In this document: positions 18,220 to 29,186 of the stretch, piece after piece | How positions within the stretch are numbered: the stretch's first letter is position 1 | Layout: every line of letters begins with the position of its first letter | Assembly (NCBI RefSeq): GCF_018069755.1 | Contig: NZ_JAGQDE010000001.1 | Location: 248,001-312,000 of the forward strand | Length of the DNA: 64,000 bases | Source: Ideonella aquatica | GTDB taxonomy: Bacteria > Pseudomonadota > Gammaproteobacteria > Burkholderiales > Burkholderiaceae_C | Direction of reading: 5' to 3' | Translations under genes and position numbers: made by a program | Notes under the pieces: generated by a model | What the model saw: only the letters and a program-made list of their open reading frames with translations | Databases searched by the model: none | What the model was told of the DNA's origin: nothing

Positions 18220-18927
18220 ATGCCCCGCTCCGCTGCCCAGCCCTCGGCCACTGACCTGGATCCTGCCCCCGGCGGCGTGGCTGCGGTCGACCGTGCGCTG
18301 GGCTTGTTGTGCGCCTTCGAGGACGGCTCGCCCCGGCTGGGCCTGGCCGAGCTGTCGCGTCGAAGCGGCCTGTACAAGAGCACGGTGTTGCGCCTGCTGG
18401 CCTCGCTGCTGCACGCCGGCTTTCTGGTGCGCGAGGGCGAGGCCTATGCGCCCGGCCCCACGCTGATGCGCCTGGGCGCCCAGGCCCAGCCCGAGGACGC
18501 GCTGGCCGCTGCGGTGCCGCCCGCCTTGCGCGCGCTGGTGGGGGCCACGCGTGAGAGCGCGGCCTTTCATGTGCGCCGCGGCGACCATCGCCTGTGCCTG
18601 TACCGCGAGGACTCGCCCCAGCTGCTGCGCGACCACATCCGTGCCGGCGACCTGCTGCCGCTGGACCGCGGCGCCGGTGGGCGGGTGCTGCTGGCCTTTG
18701 AAGGCCGCGCCGGCCGCGTCTACGACGCCATCCGGCGCGATGGCGTGGTGGTGATGTCGGGCGACCGGGTGCCCGACCTGACCGGCATCTCTGCGCCGGT
18801 CTTCGGCGCTGGCCAGCGCCTGCTGGGCGCCCTGACCCTGACGCTGCCGACCACCCGGCACCAGCCGGGCTTCGTCGGCGCGGTGAGGCACGCGGCGAGC
18901 ACGCTCAGCGCTCGTCTGGGCGCCTGA
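18220..18927 (+). CDS. IclR family transcriptional regulator
   Basis: Protein of 235 residues with an N-terminal winged helix-turn-helix (LGLAELSRRSGLYKSTVLRLLASLLHAGFLVREG, about residues 44-78) and a C-terminal ligand-binding IclR domain with RGDHRLCLYRED and LPLDRGAGGRVLLAFEG. It is divergent from the HMG-CoA-lyase/CoA-transferase operon with a fitting palindrome between them. The effector is probably a substrate or CoA ester of that pathway. The last 25 codons (from about residue 211) occur again downstream at 19586-19662 as an orphan copy, so the present C-terminus may have been acquired with the inserted lipoprotein cassette. Confidence 0.9.
   Translation: MPRSAAQPSATDLDPAPGGVAAVDRALGLLCAFEDGSPRLGLAELSRRSGLYKSTVLRLLASLLHAGFLVREGEAYAPGPTLMRLGAQAQPEDALAAAVPPALRALVGATRESAAFHVRRGDHRLCLYREDSPQLLRDHIRAGDLLPLDRGAGGRVLLAFEGRAGRVYDAIRRDGVVVMSGDRVPDLTGISAPVFGAGQRLLGALTLTLPTTRHQPGFVGAVRHAASTLSARLGA
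18851..18886 (+). repeat. 36-base direct repeat, copy 1 (iclR 3' coding end)
   Basis: Bases 18851-18886 are identical to 19586-19621. They encode THQPGFVGAV-like residues (reading TRHQPGFVGAV) near the end of IclR. After the identical block both copies continue for exactly 41 bases to a TGA, encoding related but diverged tails (RHAASTLSARLGA here). Confidence 0.95.
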
Positions 18928-19000
18928 CAGCCGGATCCAGGGTCGACCTGTCGCAGGCTGGTAGGATCATCTGACGCCAAGTTTCAGCGAAGGGAGAGGG

Positions 19001-19576
19001 ATGAAGCCGACGATGTGTTTCAACCGGCCGCCGCGGTGGCTGTCGATGCTTCCGTGGGTTGCTGCTCTGCTGCTGGCAGGTTGCGCCATTCCAAAGTACC
19101 AGCCGCCGGCCGGCGCAGCGATTTCCCAGGTGCGCCTGTACACGACCAGTTCGGCCAATGCGAGCGTGATCATTGGCCAGTTCCCGTTTTGTGGAGGCCG
19201 CAAGGTCTACCGAACCGCGCTCCTGGGTGTCGCCAATCTCCTCAGTCAGCCAGAGACTCTCGGCATGCCGTCACCACCAGCGGTGCCTGCATCCCAGATG
19301 ACCGAGGTGGCAATCGAGACCGGGCGACCCCTGTCGATCCTGGCCAGCAGCATGCAGACCCTGGTGATCAGCCCGTCGGCGCCGGTGTTCGACACCTGTC
19401 GTGCGGAAGCCTATTTCGAGCCTCAGGCCGGAGAACGCTACGAAGCCGTATTCGAGCGGCCTGGCACAGGTGTCTGCACGGTGAGTGTTGTGCAGCTGAG
19501 GGCTGCCAGCGACGGGACCTGGACCCGGGTGCCTGTGTCAAGCCTGCCCAAGCCGTCGCAGGCCTGTCCGAACTAG
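19001..19576 (+). CDS. Predicted lipoprotein, low GC, in an inserted cassette
   Basis: A 191-residue protein with a lipoprotein signal (LPWVAALLLAGCAIPKYQPP; lipidated Cys about residue 28) and no family I recognise. Four further Cys (in FPFCGG, DTCRAE, GVCTVS and QACPN) could form two disulfides in the periplasm. The ATG follows a good GGGAGAGGG ribosome site. Hand counts over several lines give about 60-65% GC, against about 75% in iclR, and codon use is visibly less GC-biased. The gene lies between two copies of the iclR 3' end, so it looks horizontally acquired. No transposase or integrase accompanies it. Confidence 0.75.
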   Translation: MKPTMCFNRPPRWLSMLPWVAALLLAGCAIPKYQPPAGAAISQVRLYTTSSANASVIIGQFPFCGGRKVYRTALLGVANLLSQPETLGMPSPPAVPASQMTEVAIETGRPLSILASSMQTLVISPSAPVFDTCRAEAYFEPQAGERYEAVFERPGTGVCTVSVVQLRAASDGTWTRVPVSSLPKPSQACPN

Positions 19577-19585
19577 CTGCATGCT

Positions 19586-19662
19586 CCACCCGGCACCAGC
19601 CGGGCTTCGTCGGCGCGGTGACGGCGGCCGCCCAGGCGCTGAGCCAGCGCCTGGGCGCCTGA
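19586..19662 (+). pseudogene. Orphan copy of the iclR 3' end (36-base repeat, copy 2)
   Basis: The 36 bases 19586-19621 repeat 18851-18886 exactly. The following 41 bases end in TGA and encode TAAAQALSQRLGA, a diverged version of the IclR tail RHAASTLSARLGA. It has no start and no upstream domain. Its TGA abuts the stop of the convergent DUF4139 gene in the same head-on TGATCA arrangement seen at 16047-16052. This suggests it is the original end of iclR, displaced by the lipoprotein cassette. Confidence 0.8.
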
Positions 19663-21252
19663 TCAGCGCCGCTCGGCCAGCGGCTGGTCCTTGGGCCAGG
19701 TGATCTGGTAGTCGGCCTGCAGTGTCCAGCGCTCACCAGCGGCCAGGCGGCGCTGCCAGGCCACCACGCCGGCTTCGTCCTGCCACGCCTGCGTGAGCGG
19801 CGCGGGCTCAAAGCGCTTGTCCACCTGCACCCGCTCGTCGGTGCTGACAGGGCTGGACTCAAGCACGCGCAGCTCGATCGGCGTGGCGTGGCGGTTCTCG
19901 ATCTCGTAGCGGCGCGCCACGCGGCGCTCGCTGCGCTGGCCGATGAAGCCGGTGCTGGCCTGCTGGGCCGGTGGCTGCAGCACCTGCACGCGGATCTTGT
20001 CGTCGCGGCCGAAGGGCAGCGACAGCGTGGCCCGCTGGCCCAGGCGCAGCGTGCTGCTGCCCACCGCCTGGCCATCGCGCAGCAGTTGCAGCGGGCCGTC
20101 GGGCCAGATGCCGGCGGGCCGTGGCAGCTCGGCCAGCAGCCAGGCACTGGCGTCCTGCGCCGGCACCGCCTGCGCCAGCAGCGTGGCGCTGAAGCGCTGG
20201 CGGCCCAGGCTCAGCGCCACCCGCTGCGCGCTACTGCCGATGTCGACCTTGCCGGGCAGCACGAACTCGGTGGCGTACTCGCCCTCCTGCATCTGCACCG
20301 CGAAGTCCAGTCCATCGGCCGTCGCCATGGCAGGCGCCGGGGCGGCGGCCGGCGCAGCCTTCAGCCGCATCGACTGGACCGCCACCTCGGCGGCGGGTTC
20401 GCGCTCGCGGACAGCCAGCGTCCAGGGGCGCGGCTGCGGGCCGGCGGTGGCGGCGCGCGGCGACCCGGTCGACAGCACCAGGGCCACGCCGCGCCAGTCC
20501 TCGCCGCTGCGCTGAAGCACCTGGGCCAGGCGCTCGATCTCGAGAGCACCGCTGGCGCTGTCGAGCTGCGCGCGGTAGGCCGGTGCCCAGGTCGGGCCGG
20601 GCACCTGGTAGCGCAGGCGGATCTGGCCATCGCCACTGGCGGCCAGCGCGATGCGCAGCTGACGCACCTCGCCGCCTTGCTGCAGCTGGCGGTCGCGCTC
20701 AGCCTGCAGCGGGGCCAGCTCGCGGCGCAGCGCCTCGCGGGCGCGCTCGATGCGGTGCTGCTCGCCAAGCGCCGACTGGCCGGCCTTCTGCAGCGCGGCC
20801 ACCTGCTGGGCCAGTGATCCGGCCGGTGCACTCTGGCGCGGCGCACTGGCCGGGTCGGCCGGGGCCAGCGCACGCAGATAGCCCAGCGCCAGCGCATGGC
20901 CCTCGTGCTCGGCGTCGAGCGCGGCCAGCCGGTCCTCCAGCGCCTTGACCCGTTCGTCCAGCGGCGTGACCTGGCACTGAGGCGCCTGCTCGCGCGGGCG
21001 GTTCAGCGCACTGAGCGCGCCGGTGCGTACCGCGGCATCCGCCTCGATGCGCAGCGTGCCCATGTCGAACTGGGCGCTCAGACAGTCCAGCACCAGCTCG
21101 CGGCTGCCGGCCGCGACGCGGGCGACACGCTCCACCTCGGCCAGGCCGGGGTAGACGGTGACGCGCTCGATCGGCGCGGTCTGCGCGCCAGCGCTGGCAG
21201 CGGCAGCGGCCAGCAGGACCGCGCAGGCACGCGGCCGATGTCTCGGATGCAT
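19663..21252 (-). CDS. MuiA-like DUF4139 domain protein, exported
   Basis: A 529-residue protein with a Sec signal peptide (about 1-23, ending ASAGAQ). A DUF4140-like N-terminal segment (IERVTVYPGLAEVERVARV) and a coiled-coil middle (about residues 98-195, rich in Ala, Gln and Arg) follow. The DUF4139 beta-rich C-terminal half contains VPGPTWAPAYRAQLD, VALVLSTGSP and YEIENRHATPIELRVLE. The family is annotated as mucoidy inhibitor A-like from early work; its biochemical role is not known. It is monocistronic and convergent with the iclR region. Envelope or periplasmic location is inferred from the signal peptide. Confidence 0.8.
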   Translation of the reverse strand: MHPRHRPRACAVLLAAAAASAGAQTAPIERVTVYPGLAEVERVARVAAGSRELVLDCLSAQFDMGTLRIEADAAVRTGALSALNRPREQAPQCQVTPLDERVKALEDRLAALDAEHEGHALALGYLRALAPADPASAPRQSAPAGSLAQQVAALQKAGQSALGEQHRIERAREALRRELAPLQAERDRQLQQGGEVRQLRIALAASGDGQIRLRYQVPGPTWAPAYRAQLDSASGALEIERLAQVLQRSGEDWRGVALVLSTGSPRAATAGPQPRPWTLAVREREPAAEVAVQSMRLKAAPAAAPAPAMATADGLDFAVQMQEGEYATEFVLPGKVDIGSSAQRVALSLGRQRFSATLLAQAVPAQDASAWLLAELPRPAGIWPDGPLQLLRDGQAVGSSTLRLGQRATLSLPFGRDDKIRVQVLQPPAQQASTGFIGQRSERRVARRYEIENRHATPIELRVLESSPVSTDERVQVDKRFEPAPLTQAWQDEAGVVAWQRRLAAGERWTLQADYQITWPKDQPLAERR

Positions 21253-21342
21253 CTGGACTCCCTGGCCCCGCCGGTGCGGGGCTGGGGCGATGGTATCGCG
21301 CGCCTGACGCTCAGCCGCTCAGGCGCTCAGCCGTGAGGGCGC

Positions 21343-23042
<1,700 letters not shown>

Positions 23043-23184
23043 CGTCAGCTCCCTCGGGTCAGGGCAGGATGTTCGGGCAGGCAGCGCGTGCTGCGCCGCA
23101 GCACGGCGCGCATTCTGCCCTTAATGCCGAGCGGACCCAATCCGAGCGGCCAATCCCTGCACAACGAACGAGGAGCATGCACCC

Positions 23185-24549
<1,365 letters not shown>

Positions 24550-24622
24550 ACGGCGCTGACAGCGCGTTGACAACGCGGGGGGTTATCCTCGGCGCATTCC
24601 CTGCACTGAGAGGCCCCCCGCG

Positions 24623-25663
24623 ATGTCCGATCCCACCGCCCGCATCCCCGCCACCCTGATTGCCGGCGACGGCATCGGGCCCGAGATCATGGAGGCCACG
24701 CTCGCCGCGCTCGATGCGCTGGGTGCGCCCTTCGACTGGGACGCGCAGACCGCCGGCCTGGGAGGTGTGCAGGCCTGCAACGACCCGCTGCCGCCAGCCA
24801 CGCTGGACAGCATCCGCCGCACCCGGCTGGCCCTGAAGGGCCCGCTGGAGACGCCGGTGGGCGGCGGCTACCGCTCGTCCAACGTGCGCCTGCGCGAGGA
24901 GTTCAAGCTCTTCGCCAACCTGCGCCCGGCGCTGACCGTCATCCCCGGCGGCCGCTTCGACAAGATCGACCTGGTCGTGGTGCGCGAAAACCTCGAGGGC
25001 CTGTACATCGGCCACGAGCACTACGTGCAGATCGACGGCGACCCGCACGCGGTGGCCATGGCCACCGGCATCAACACCCGCGCCGGTTGCCGTCGCATCC
25101 TGGAGTACGCGTTCGAACACGCGATCGCCACCGGCCGCAAGAAGATCACGCTGGTGCACAAGGCCAACATCATGAAGGCGCTGACCGGCATCTTCAAGGA
25201 GACCGGCGAGCAGCTCTACGAGGAGAAGTACAAGGGCCGCATCGCCTTCGACACCGTGATCGTCGATGCCTGCGCGATGAAGCTGGTGCTCAACCCCTGG
25301 CAGTTCGACGTGATCGTCACCACCAACCTGTTCGGCGACATCCTCTCCGACCTGGTGGCGGGCCTGGTGGGCGGCCTGGGCATGGCGCCGGGCGCCAACA
25401 TCGGCGCCGACGCGGCCATCTTTGAGGCGGTGCACGGCAGCGCGCCGGACATTGCCGGCCAGGGCATCGCCAACCCGGTGGCGCTGATGCTGGCCGCGGC
25501 GATGATGCTGGAGCACGTGGGCCACCTCGACAAGGCCCGGCGCCTGCGCCAGGCGATTGATGCCACGCTGAACATCGACAAGGTGCGCACCGGCGACCTG
25601 GGCGGCAAGGCCGGCACCGCGGCCTTCACCCAGGCCCTGGTGGCGCGCATCCGCGGCGCCTGA
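24623..25663 (+). CDS. NAD-type isocitrate dehydrogenase
   Basis: A 346-residue member of the isocitrate/isopropylmalate dehydrogenase family. It has GDGIGPEIM at the N-terminus and the substrate-binding helix [20 protein letters not shown]; its Ser-x-Asn-x3-Arg residues favour isocitrate over isopropylmalate. It also has [14 protein letters not shown] with the catalytic Tyr, [12 protein letters not shown] with the catalytic Lys, and [15 protein letters not shown], where the Asp favours NAD. This short homodimeric or tetrameric form is common in Burkholderiales as an accessory to the NADP enzyme. The gene is monocistronic; its stop is 22 bases from the convergent electron-transfer operon. Confidence 0.9.
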   Translation: MSDPTARIPATLIAGDGIGPEIMEATLAALDALGAPFDWDAQTAGLGGVQACNDPLPPATLDSIRRTRLALKGPLETPVGGGYRSSNVRLREEFKLFANLRPALTVIPGGRFDKIDLVVVRENLEGLYIGHEHYVQIDGDPHAVAMATGINTRAGCRRILEYAFEHAIATGRKKITLVHKANIMKALTGIFKETGEQLYEEKYKGRIAFDTVIVDACAMKLVLNPWQFDVIVTTNLFGDILSDLVAGLVGGLGMAPGANIGADAAIFEAVHGSAPDIAGQGIANPVALMLAAAMMLEHVGHLDKARRLRQAIDATLNIDKVRTGDLGGKAGTAAFTQALVARIRGA

Positions 25664-25684
25664 ACGCCGACAGCGGCGGTGCCC

Positions 25685-26995
25685 TCAGGCGCTGCCGTGC
25701 TTGGTTTCGAAGCGGATGCCGATCTCTTGCAGCAGCGGGGTGGGCAGCACGCCGCCCGCGCAGACGATCACGGCCTGGTTGTCCAGTGCCCGGGTCTGGC
25801 CGTCGGCGCGGCGCAGCAGCACCTGATCGGGCGTGATGCGCTCCACCTGTGAGGCCAGCAGCACCTCAAGGCGGCCGGCCTGCTGCAGCGCCGCCAGCGT
25901 GTCGCGGTTCTTGGCCTTGACGCGTGAGAAGGCCTCACCCCGGTAGCTCAGCGTCACCTGGGTGCCGGCCTCGCCGGCCAGCGCGATCGCCGCCTCCAGC
26001 GCGCTGTCGCCGCCGCCCACCACCAGCACCGCCTGGCCGGCGTACTGCACCGGGTCGATCAGCCGGTAGGCCACCTTGGGCAGGTCCTCGCCCGGCACCT
26101 CCAGCGTGCGCGGCGTGCCGCGCCGGCCGATCGCCAGCAGCACGCTGCGGGCGCGCCAGGCGCGGCTGCCGGTCTGCACCTCGAAGCCGCCGTCGTCCAG
26201 CGCCCGCACGCTGGTCATGCGCTGGCCGTAGTGGATCGGCAACTGGTGCTTCAGCGTCACGCCATGCCAGAAGGCCAGCAGGTCCTCCTTGCTGATCTCG
26301 TTCATGCGCACCAGTCCGACCAGGGACAGTGTCACCGGTGCCGTCATCGCCACCTTCTGGCGCGGGTAGTGAAAGATCGAGCCACCCAGCGAGCTCTCCT
26401 GCTCCAGGATCGCGAAGCGGTGGCCGCGTTCCAGCGCCGCCAGGCCGGCGCTGAGGCCCGCCGGGCCCGCACCGACGATCAACACGTCCAGCTCGTCGGC
26501 GTCCACCGCCCGAGGCCGGCCGCGGGCGATGGCCTCCATCGCCTGGCGGCCCTGCTCGGCGGCCTTGCGGATCAGGCCCATGCCGCCCAGCTCGCCAGCG
26601 ATGAAGATGCCCGGCACATTGGTCTGGAAGTCGGGCTGCAGCAGAGGGATGTCGACGCCGCGCCGCGCGGTGCCGAAGACCAGGCTGATCGCATCAAAGG
26701 GGCAGGCTGCGTGGCAGGCGCCGTGGCCGATGCAGGCCGAGGCGTTGATCAGCACCGCCTTGCCGCCGACGATGCCCAGCGCCCCCTCGGGGCAGTTACG
26801 CACGCAGGTGCCCGAGCCGATGCAGCGCGCCGGATCCACCACCGGGTGCAGCGTGGCCGGCTCATTTAGGCCAGCCGCAATGCTCTGCGCATGCGCCTGC
26901 GCGTCCAGGCGCTGGCGGCGCCGTCGCCAGCCCAGGTGCGCGGCCACGGCCAGCAACAGCACCGCCAGGTAGGGGGCGATCAGACTCAGACCCAT
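25685..26995 (-). CDS. FAD oxidoreductase with two three-Cys ferredoxin motifs
   Basis: A 436-residue protein. An N-terminal membrane helix (about 4-23) is followed by two ferredoxin-like motifs, [12 protein letters not shown] and [12 protein letters not shown] (about residues 58-100). A thioredoxin-reductase-like FAD/NAD(P) module completes it ([22 protein letters not shown], then the NAD(P) loop [21 protein letters not shown] and a final FAD motif [10 protein letters not shown]). In both ferredoxin motifs the second Cys of the usual CxxCxxCxxxCP is replaced, by Ser and by His. The gene follows ccmI by 16 bases and is the last of the cytochrome operon. It could pass electrons between NAD(P)H and the membrane cytochrome b-like protein. 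No paired redox-active Cys of true thioredoxin reductase was seen. Confidence 0.85.
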   Translation of the reverse strand: MGLSLIAPYLAVLLLAVAAHLGWRRRRQRLDAQAHAQSIAAGLNEPATLHPVVDPARCIGSGTCVRNCPEGALGIVGGKAVLINASACIGHGACHAACPFDAISLVFGTARRGVDIPLLQPDFQTNVPGIFIAGELGGMGLIRKAAEQGRQAMEAIARGRPRAVDADELDVLIVGAGPAGLSAGLAALERGHRFAILEQESSLGGSIFHYPRQKVAMTAPVTLSLVGLVRMNEISKEDLLAFWHGVTLKHQLPIHYGQRMTSVRALDDGGFEVQTGSRAWRARSVLLAIGRRGTPRTLEVPGEDLPKVAYRLIDPVQYAGQAVLVVGGGDSALEAAIALAGEAGTQVTLSYRGEAFSRVKAKNRDTLAALQQAGRLEVLLASQVERITPDQVLLRRADGQTRALDNQAVIVCAGGVLPTPLLQEIGIRFETKHGSA

Positions 26996-27011
26996 GGCGG
27001 TGCCTCGGGGC

Positions 27012-28211
27012 TCAGCGCACCTCGCGCTCGATGACGATGCGCAGCCCGCTGGCGCCGGGCGCCACGCTCGCGCTCAGGCCTTCCAGGTCACCGGGCTGCG
27101 GCATGGCCTGACCGGACTTGGACACGCGCGCCCCCACCACCACCGCAGGCGCGCCCGACAGCCGCGCGGCGGGGCTCATGGCCATCGAGTCGTCCAGCGT
27201 GAAGTCGGCCGGCAGGTCGCGCACGCGCTTTTTCAGGATGGCCAGCGGCATGCGCGAGCCTTCGGCCGGGCGGGCGAAGATGAAGACCGTGTCGTCCGGC
27301 GCCGCCTTGGCGGCCAGCGTGGCTGACAGCTCCACCCGGCCGCTGACCGAGGCGCGCGCCGCCACCGCGGCGGGCGTGGCCTGCGCCGCGGTGGTGGCGA
27401 CTGCCGGCAGACCGGCGGCCTGGCGGGCTTCGCCCAGGGCGCTTTGCAGCTGCTTGACCAGGTCGGAATCCGGCGGACCCACCTTGACGGCGCGCTCCCA
27501 GTGCCGCACCGCGGTCTTGGCGTCACCGGTCTCGAAGGCCAGCGTGCCGGCCAGCGCCAGCGCCTTCAGGTTGTCGGGCTCGGCCTTCAAGGCGGCGGCG
27601 ATCAGCTGGGTGGGCTCGCCCTGGAAGCTGCGGCCATTGACCATGGCCAGCGCGTCGGCCAGGTCGGCCAGCGCCTGGCCATTGGCGGGCTGCAGCGCCA
27701 GCACCTTGCGGTAGGCCGGCACGGCCTCGGAGAAACGGCCCAGCACCGAGTACGAGCGGCCCAGCATCAGCCAGCCTTCGGCGTCCTCCGGCTTGGCCTT
27801 CAGGCGCTCGGTCAGCGAAGCGAGCATGCCCTCGATCTGCTGCGTGCCCATGGCGTGCGGCGCCTGGCCCGGCGCGGCACCGGTCTCGGCCGGGGCCGCC
27901 GCGGGGCTGCCCGGCTGGACCGACCAGCCTGGCAGGTTGCCGCGCCAGGCGTACAGCGCAGCGCCGAAGAGCAGCACGAAGCCGGCCATGGCGAGCATGG
28001 TCTGGCGGCTGACGCGGGGCGCGGCCGCGGGCGCCGGCTGGGGCGCTGCGCTGGGAGCGCTGGCCGGGCTGGCCATCACGGCGTCCACCAGGCGGCGCTC
28101 CAGTTCAGCGCGGGCGCTGGCGGCGGCGTCGGGCGACAGGGCGCCGCTGGTGGCCAGGGCGTCAAGTTGCCGCAACTGGTCTTTCAGCGCGGCGATGGCA
28201 TCAGTGGTCAT
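27012..28211 (-). CDS. ccmI: Cytochrome c biogenesis protein CcmI
   Basis: A 399-residue inner-membrane protein. It has a short N-terminal region (ALKDQLRQLDALATSGALS), one clear helix (about 68-86, MLAMAGFVLLFGAALYAW) and a periplasmic TPR domain (about 120-260: AEGWLMLGRSYSVLGRFSEAVPAYRKVLAL, then ALALAGTLAFETGDAKTAVRHWERA). A C-terminal beta domain (VFIFARPAEGSRMPLAILKK) completes it. CcmI holds apocytochrome c for ligation by CcmF/H. The first of the usual two N-terminal helices is not evident. The ATG overlaps the ccmH stop by four bases. Confidence 0.9.
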   Translation of the reverse strand: MTTDAIAALKDQLRQLDALATSGALSPDAAASARAELERRLVDAVMASPASAPSAAPQPAPAAAPRVSRQTMLAMAGFVLLFGAALYAWRGNLPGWSVQPGSPAAAPAETGAAPGQAPHAMGTQQIEGMLASLTERLKAKPEDAEGWLMLGRSYSVLGRFSEAVPAYRKVLALQPANGQALADLADALAMVNGRSFQGEPTQLIAAALKAEPDNLKALALAGTLAFETGDAKTAVRHWERAVKVGPPDSDLVKQLQSALGEARQAAGLPAVATTAAQATPAAVAARASVSGRVELSATLAAKAAPDDTVFIFARPAEGSRMPLAILKKRVRDLPADFTLDDSMAMSPAARLSGAPAVVVGARVSKSGQAMPQPGDLEGLSASVAPGASGLRIVIEREVR

Positions 28212-28663
28212 GATCGGGGAGCGTTGTTCAGGCCCTCGTCGGGCGTCTCGGGGTCGAAGGCCTCGTCGGGCAGGCGGGCGCGGCGGCGCAGCAGCCAGCC
28301 CAGGCCCAGCAGGGCGCCCAGGCTCAGCAGCGCCGGCCCGCCCCACAGCAGCGCGGTGCGGGCGTTGAAAGGCGGCTTGTAGAGCACGAAGTCGCCGTAG
28401 CGGTCGGTCATGAAGGCGCGCACCTGCTCATCGGTCTTGCCGGCGGCCAACTGCTCGCGGATCTGCTGGCGCAGGTCCACCGCCAGGCCGGCGTGCGAGT
28501 CGGCCACGGTCTGGTTCTGGCAGACCAGGCAGCGCAGCTCGGTGGCGATGGCCATCATGCGGGCCTCAAGGGCCGGGTCATCGGCCACCGAGCGGGCTTC
28601 ACCCGCCCAGGTGTTCAGGGCGGCGGCCAGCAGCGCGCTGGCGATGAGCAGTCGTCTAGCCAT
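28208..28663 (-). CDS. ccmH: Cytochrome c biogenesis protein CcmH
   Basis: A 151-residue CcmH/CycL family protein. It has a signal peptide (about 1-20), the redox motif LRCLVCQNQT with its two Cys, the family block RQQIREQLAAGKTDEQVRAFMTDRYGDFVLYKPPF, and a C-terminal membrane helix (about 104-124). It keeps the heme-binding Cys pair of apocytochromes reduced in the periplasm. It overlaps ccmG by eight bases and ccmI by four, as part of a continuous ccmABCDEFGHI series. Confidence 0.94.
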   Translation of the reverse strand: MARRLLIASALLAAALNTWAGEARSVADDPALEARMMAIATELRCLVCQNQTVADSHAGLAVDLRQQIREQLAAGKTDEQVRAFMTDRYGDFVLYKPPFNARTALLWGGPALLSLGALLGLGWLLRRRARLPDEAFDPETPDEGLNNAPRS

Positions 28664-29186
28664 TGAGTTGCTTCAGCAGGGGTTCGATCTTGTCGCGCAG
28701 CACCTCGGGGGTGACCGGGCCGATGTGCTTCATGCGCACCACGCCCTGGGCGTCGATGACGAAGGTCTCGGGCACGCCGTAGACGCCGTAGTCCAGGCCG
28801 ATGCGGCCGTCGGGGTCGAAGATCGAGGTGGTGTAGGGGTTGCCCAGCTGGCGCAGCCACTGCAGGCCGTCGGTGCGCTGGTCCTTGTAGTTCAGGCCGA
28901 TCAGCTGGACCGTCTGGCCCGGGCGGCGCGACCACGCGACCAGCACCGGGTGCTCGTCGCGGCAGGCGCCGCACCAACTGGCCCAGACGTTGAGCACCCA
29001 GGGGCGGCCCAGCAGGTCCTCGCGGGAGATGCGCTGCTGCGCGTCGGCCAGCGTGGGCGCCGCGAACGGCGGGGCCGACTTGCCGACCAGCGGTGAGGGC
29101 ACCTCACGCGGATCACGCGACAGGCCGACGAACAGGAAACCAGCCAGCACCAGGAACAGCGCCAGCGGGATCAGCAGCTTGTTCAT
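28656..29186 (-). CDS. ccmG: Thiol:disulfide interchange protein CcmG/DsbE
   Basis: A 176-residue periplasmic thioredoxin-like protein anchored by an N-terminal helix (about 4-22). The active site is WASWCGACRDEHP and the cis-Pro loop is GVPETFVID, both typical of CcmG, which supplies reductant to apocytochrome c via CcmH. Its start codon overlaps the ccmF stop by four bases. Confidence 0.94.
   Translation of the reverse strand: MNKLLIPLALFLVLAGFLFVGLSRDPREVPSPLVGKSAPPFAAPTLADAQQRISREDLLGRPWVLNVWASWCGACRDEHPVLVAWSRRPGQTVQLIGLNYKDQRTDGLQWLRQLGNPYTTSIFDPDGRIGLDYGVYGVPETFVIDAQGVVRMKHIGPVTPEVLRDKIEPLLKQLNG

Noticed and set aside
26773-26800. GCCCCCTCGGGG-like bases resembling the hutH repeat core
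   Set aside because: They encode the CPEGALG part of the ferredoxin motif in frame and are conserved coding sequence, not an inserted repeat.
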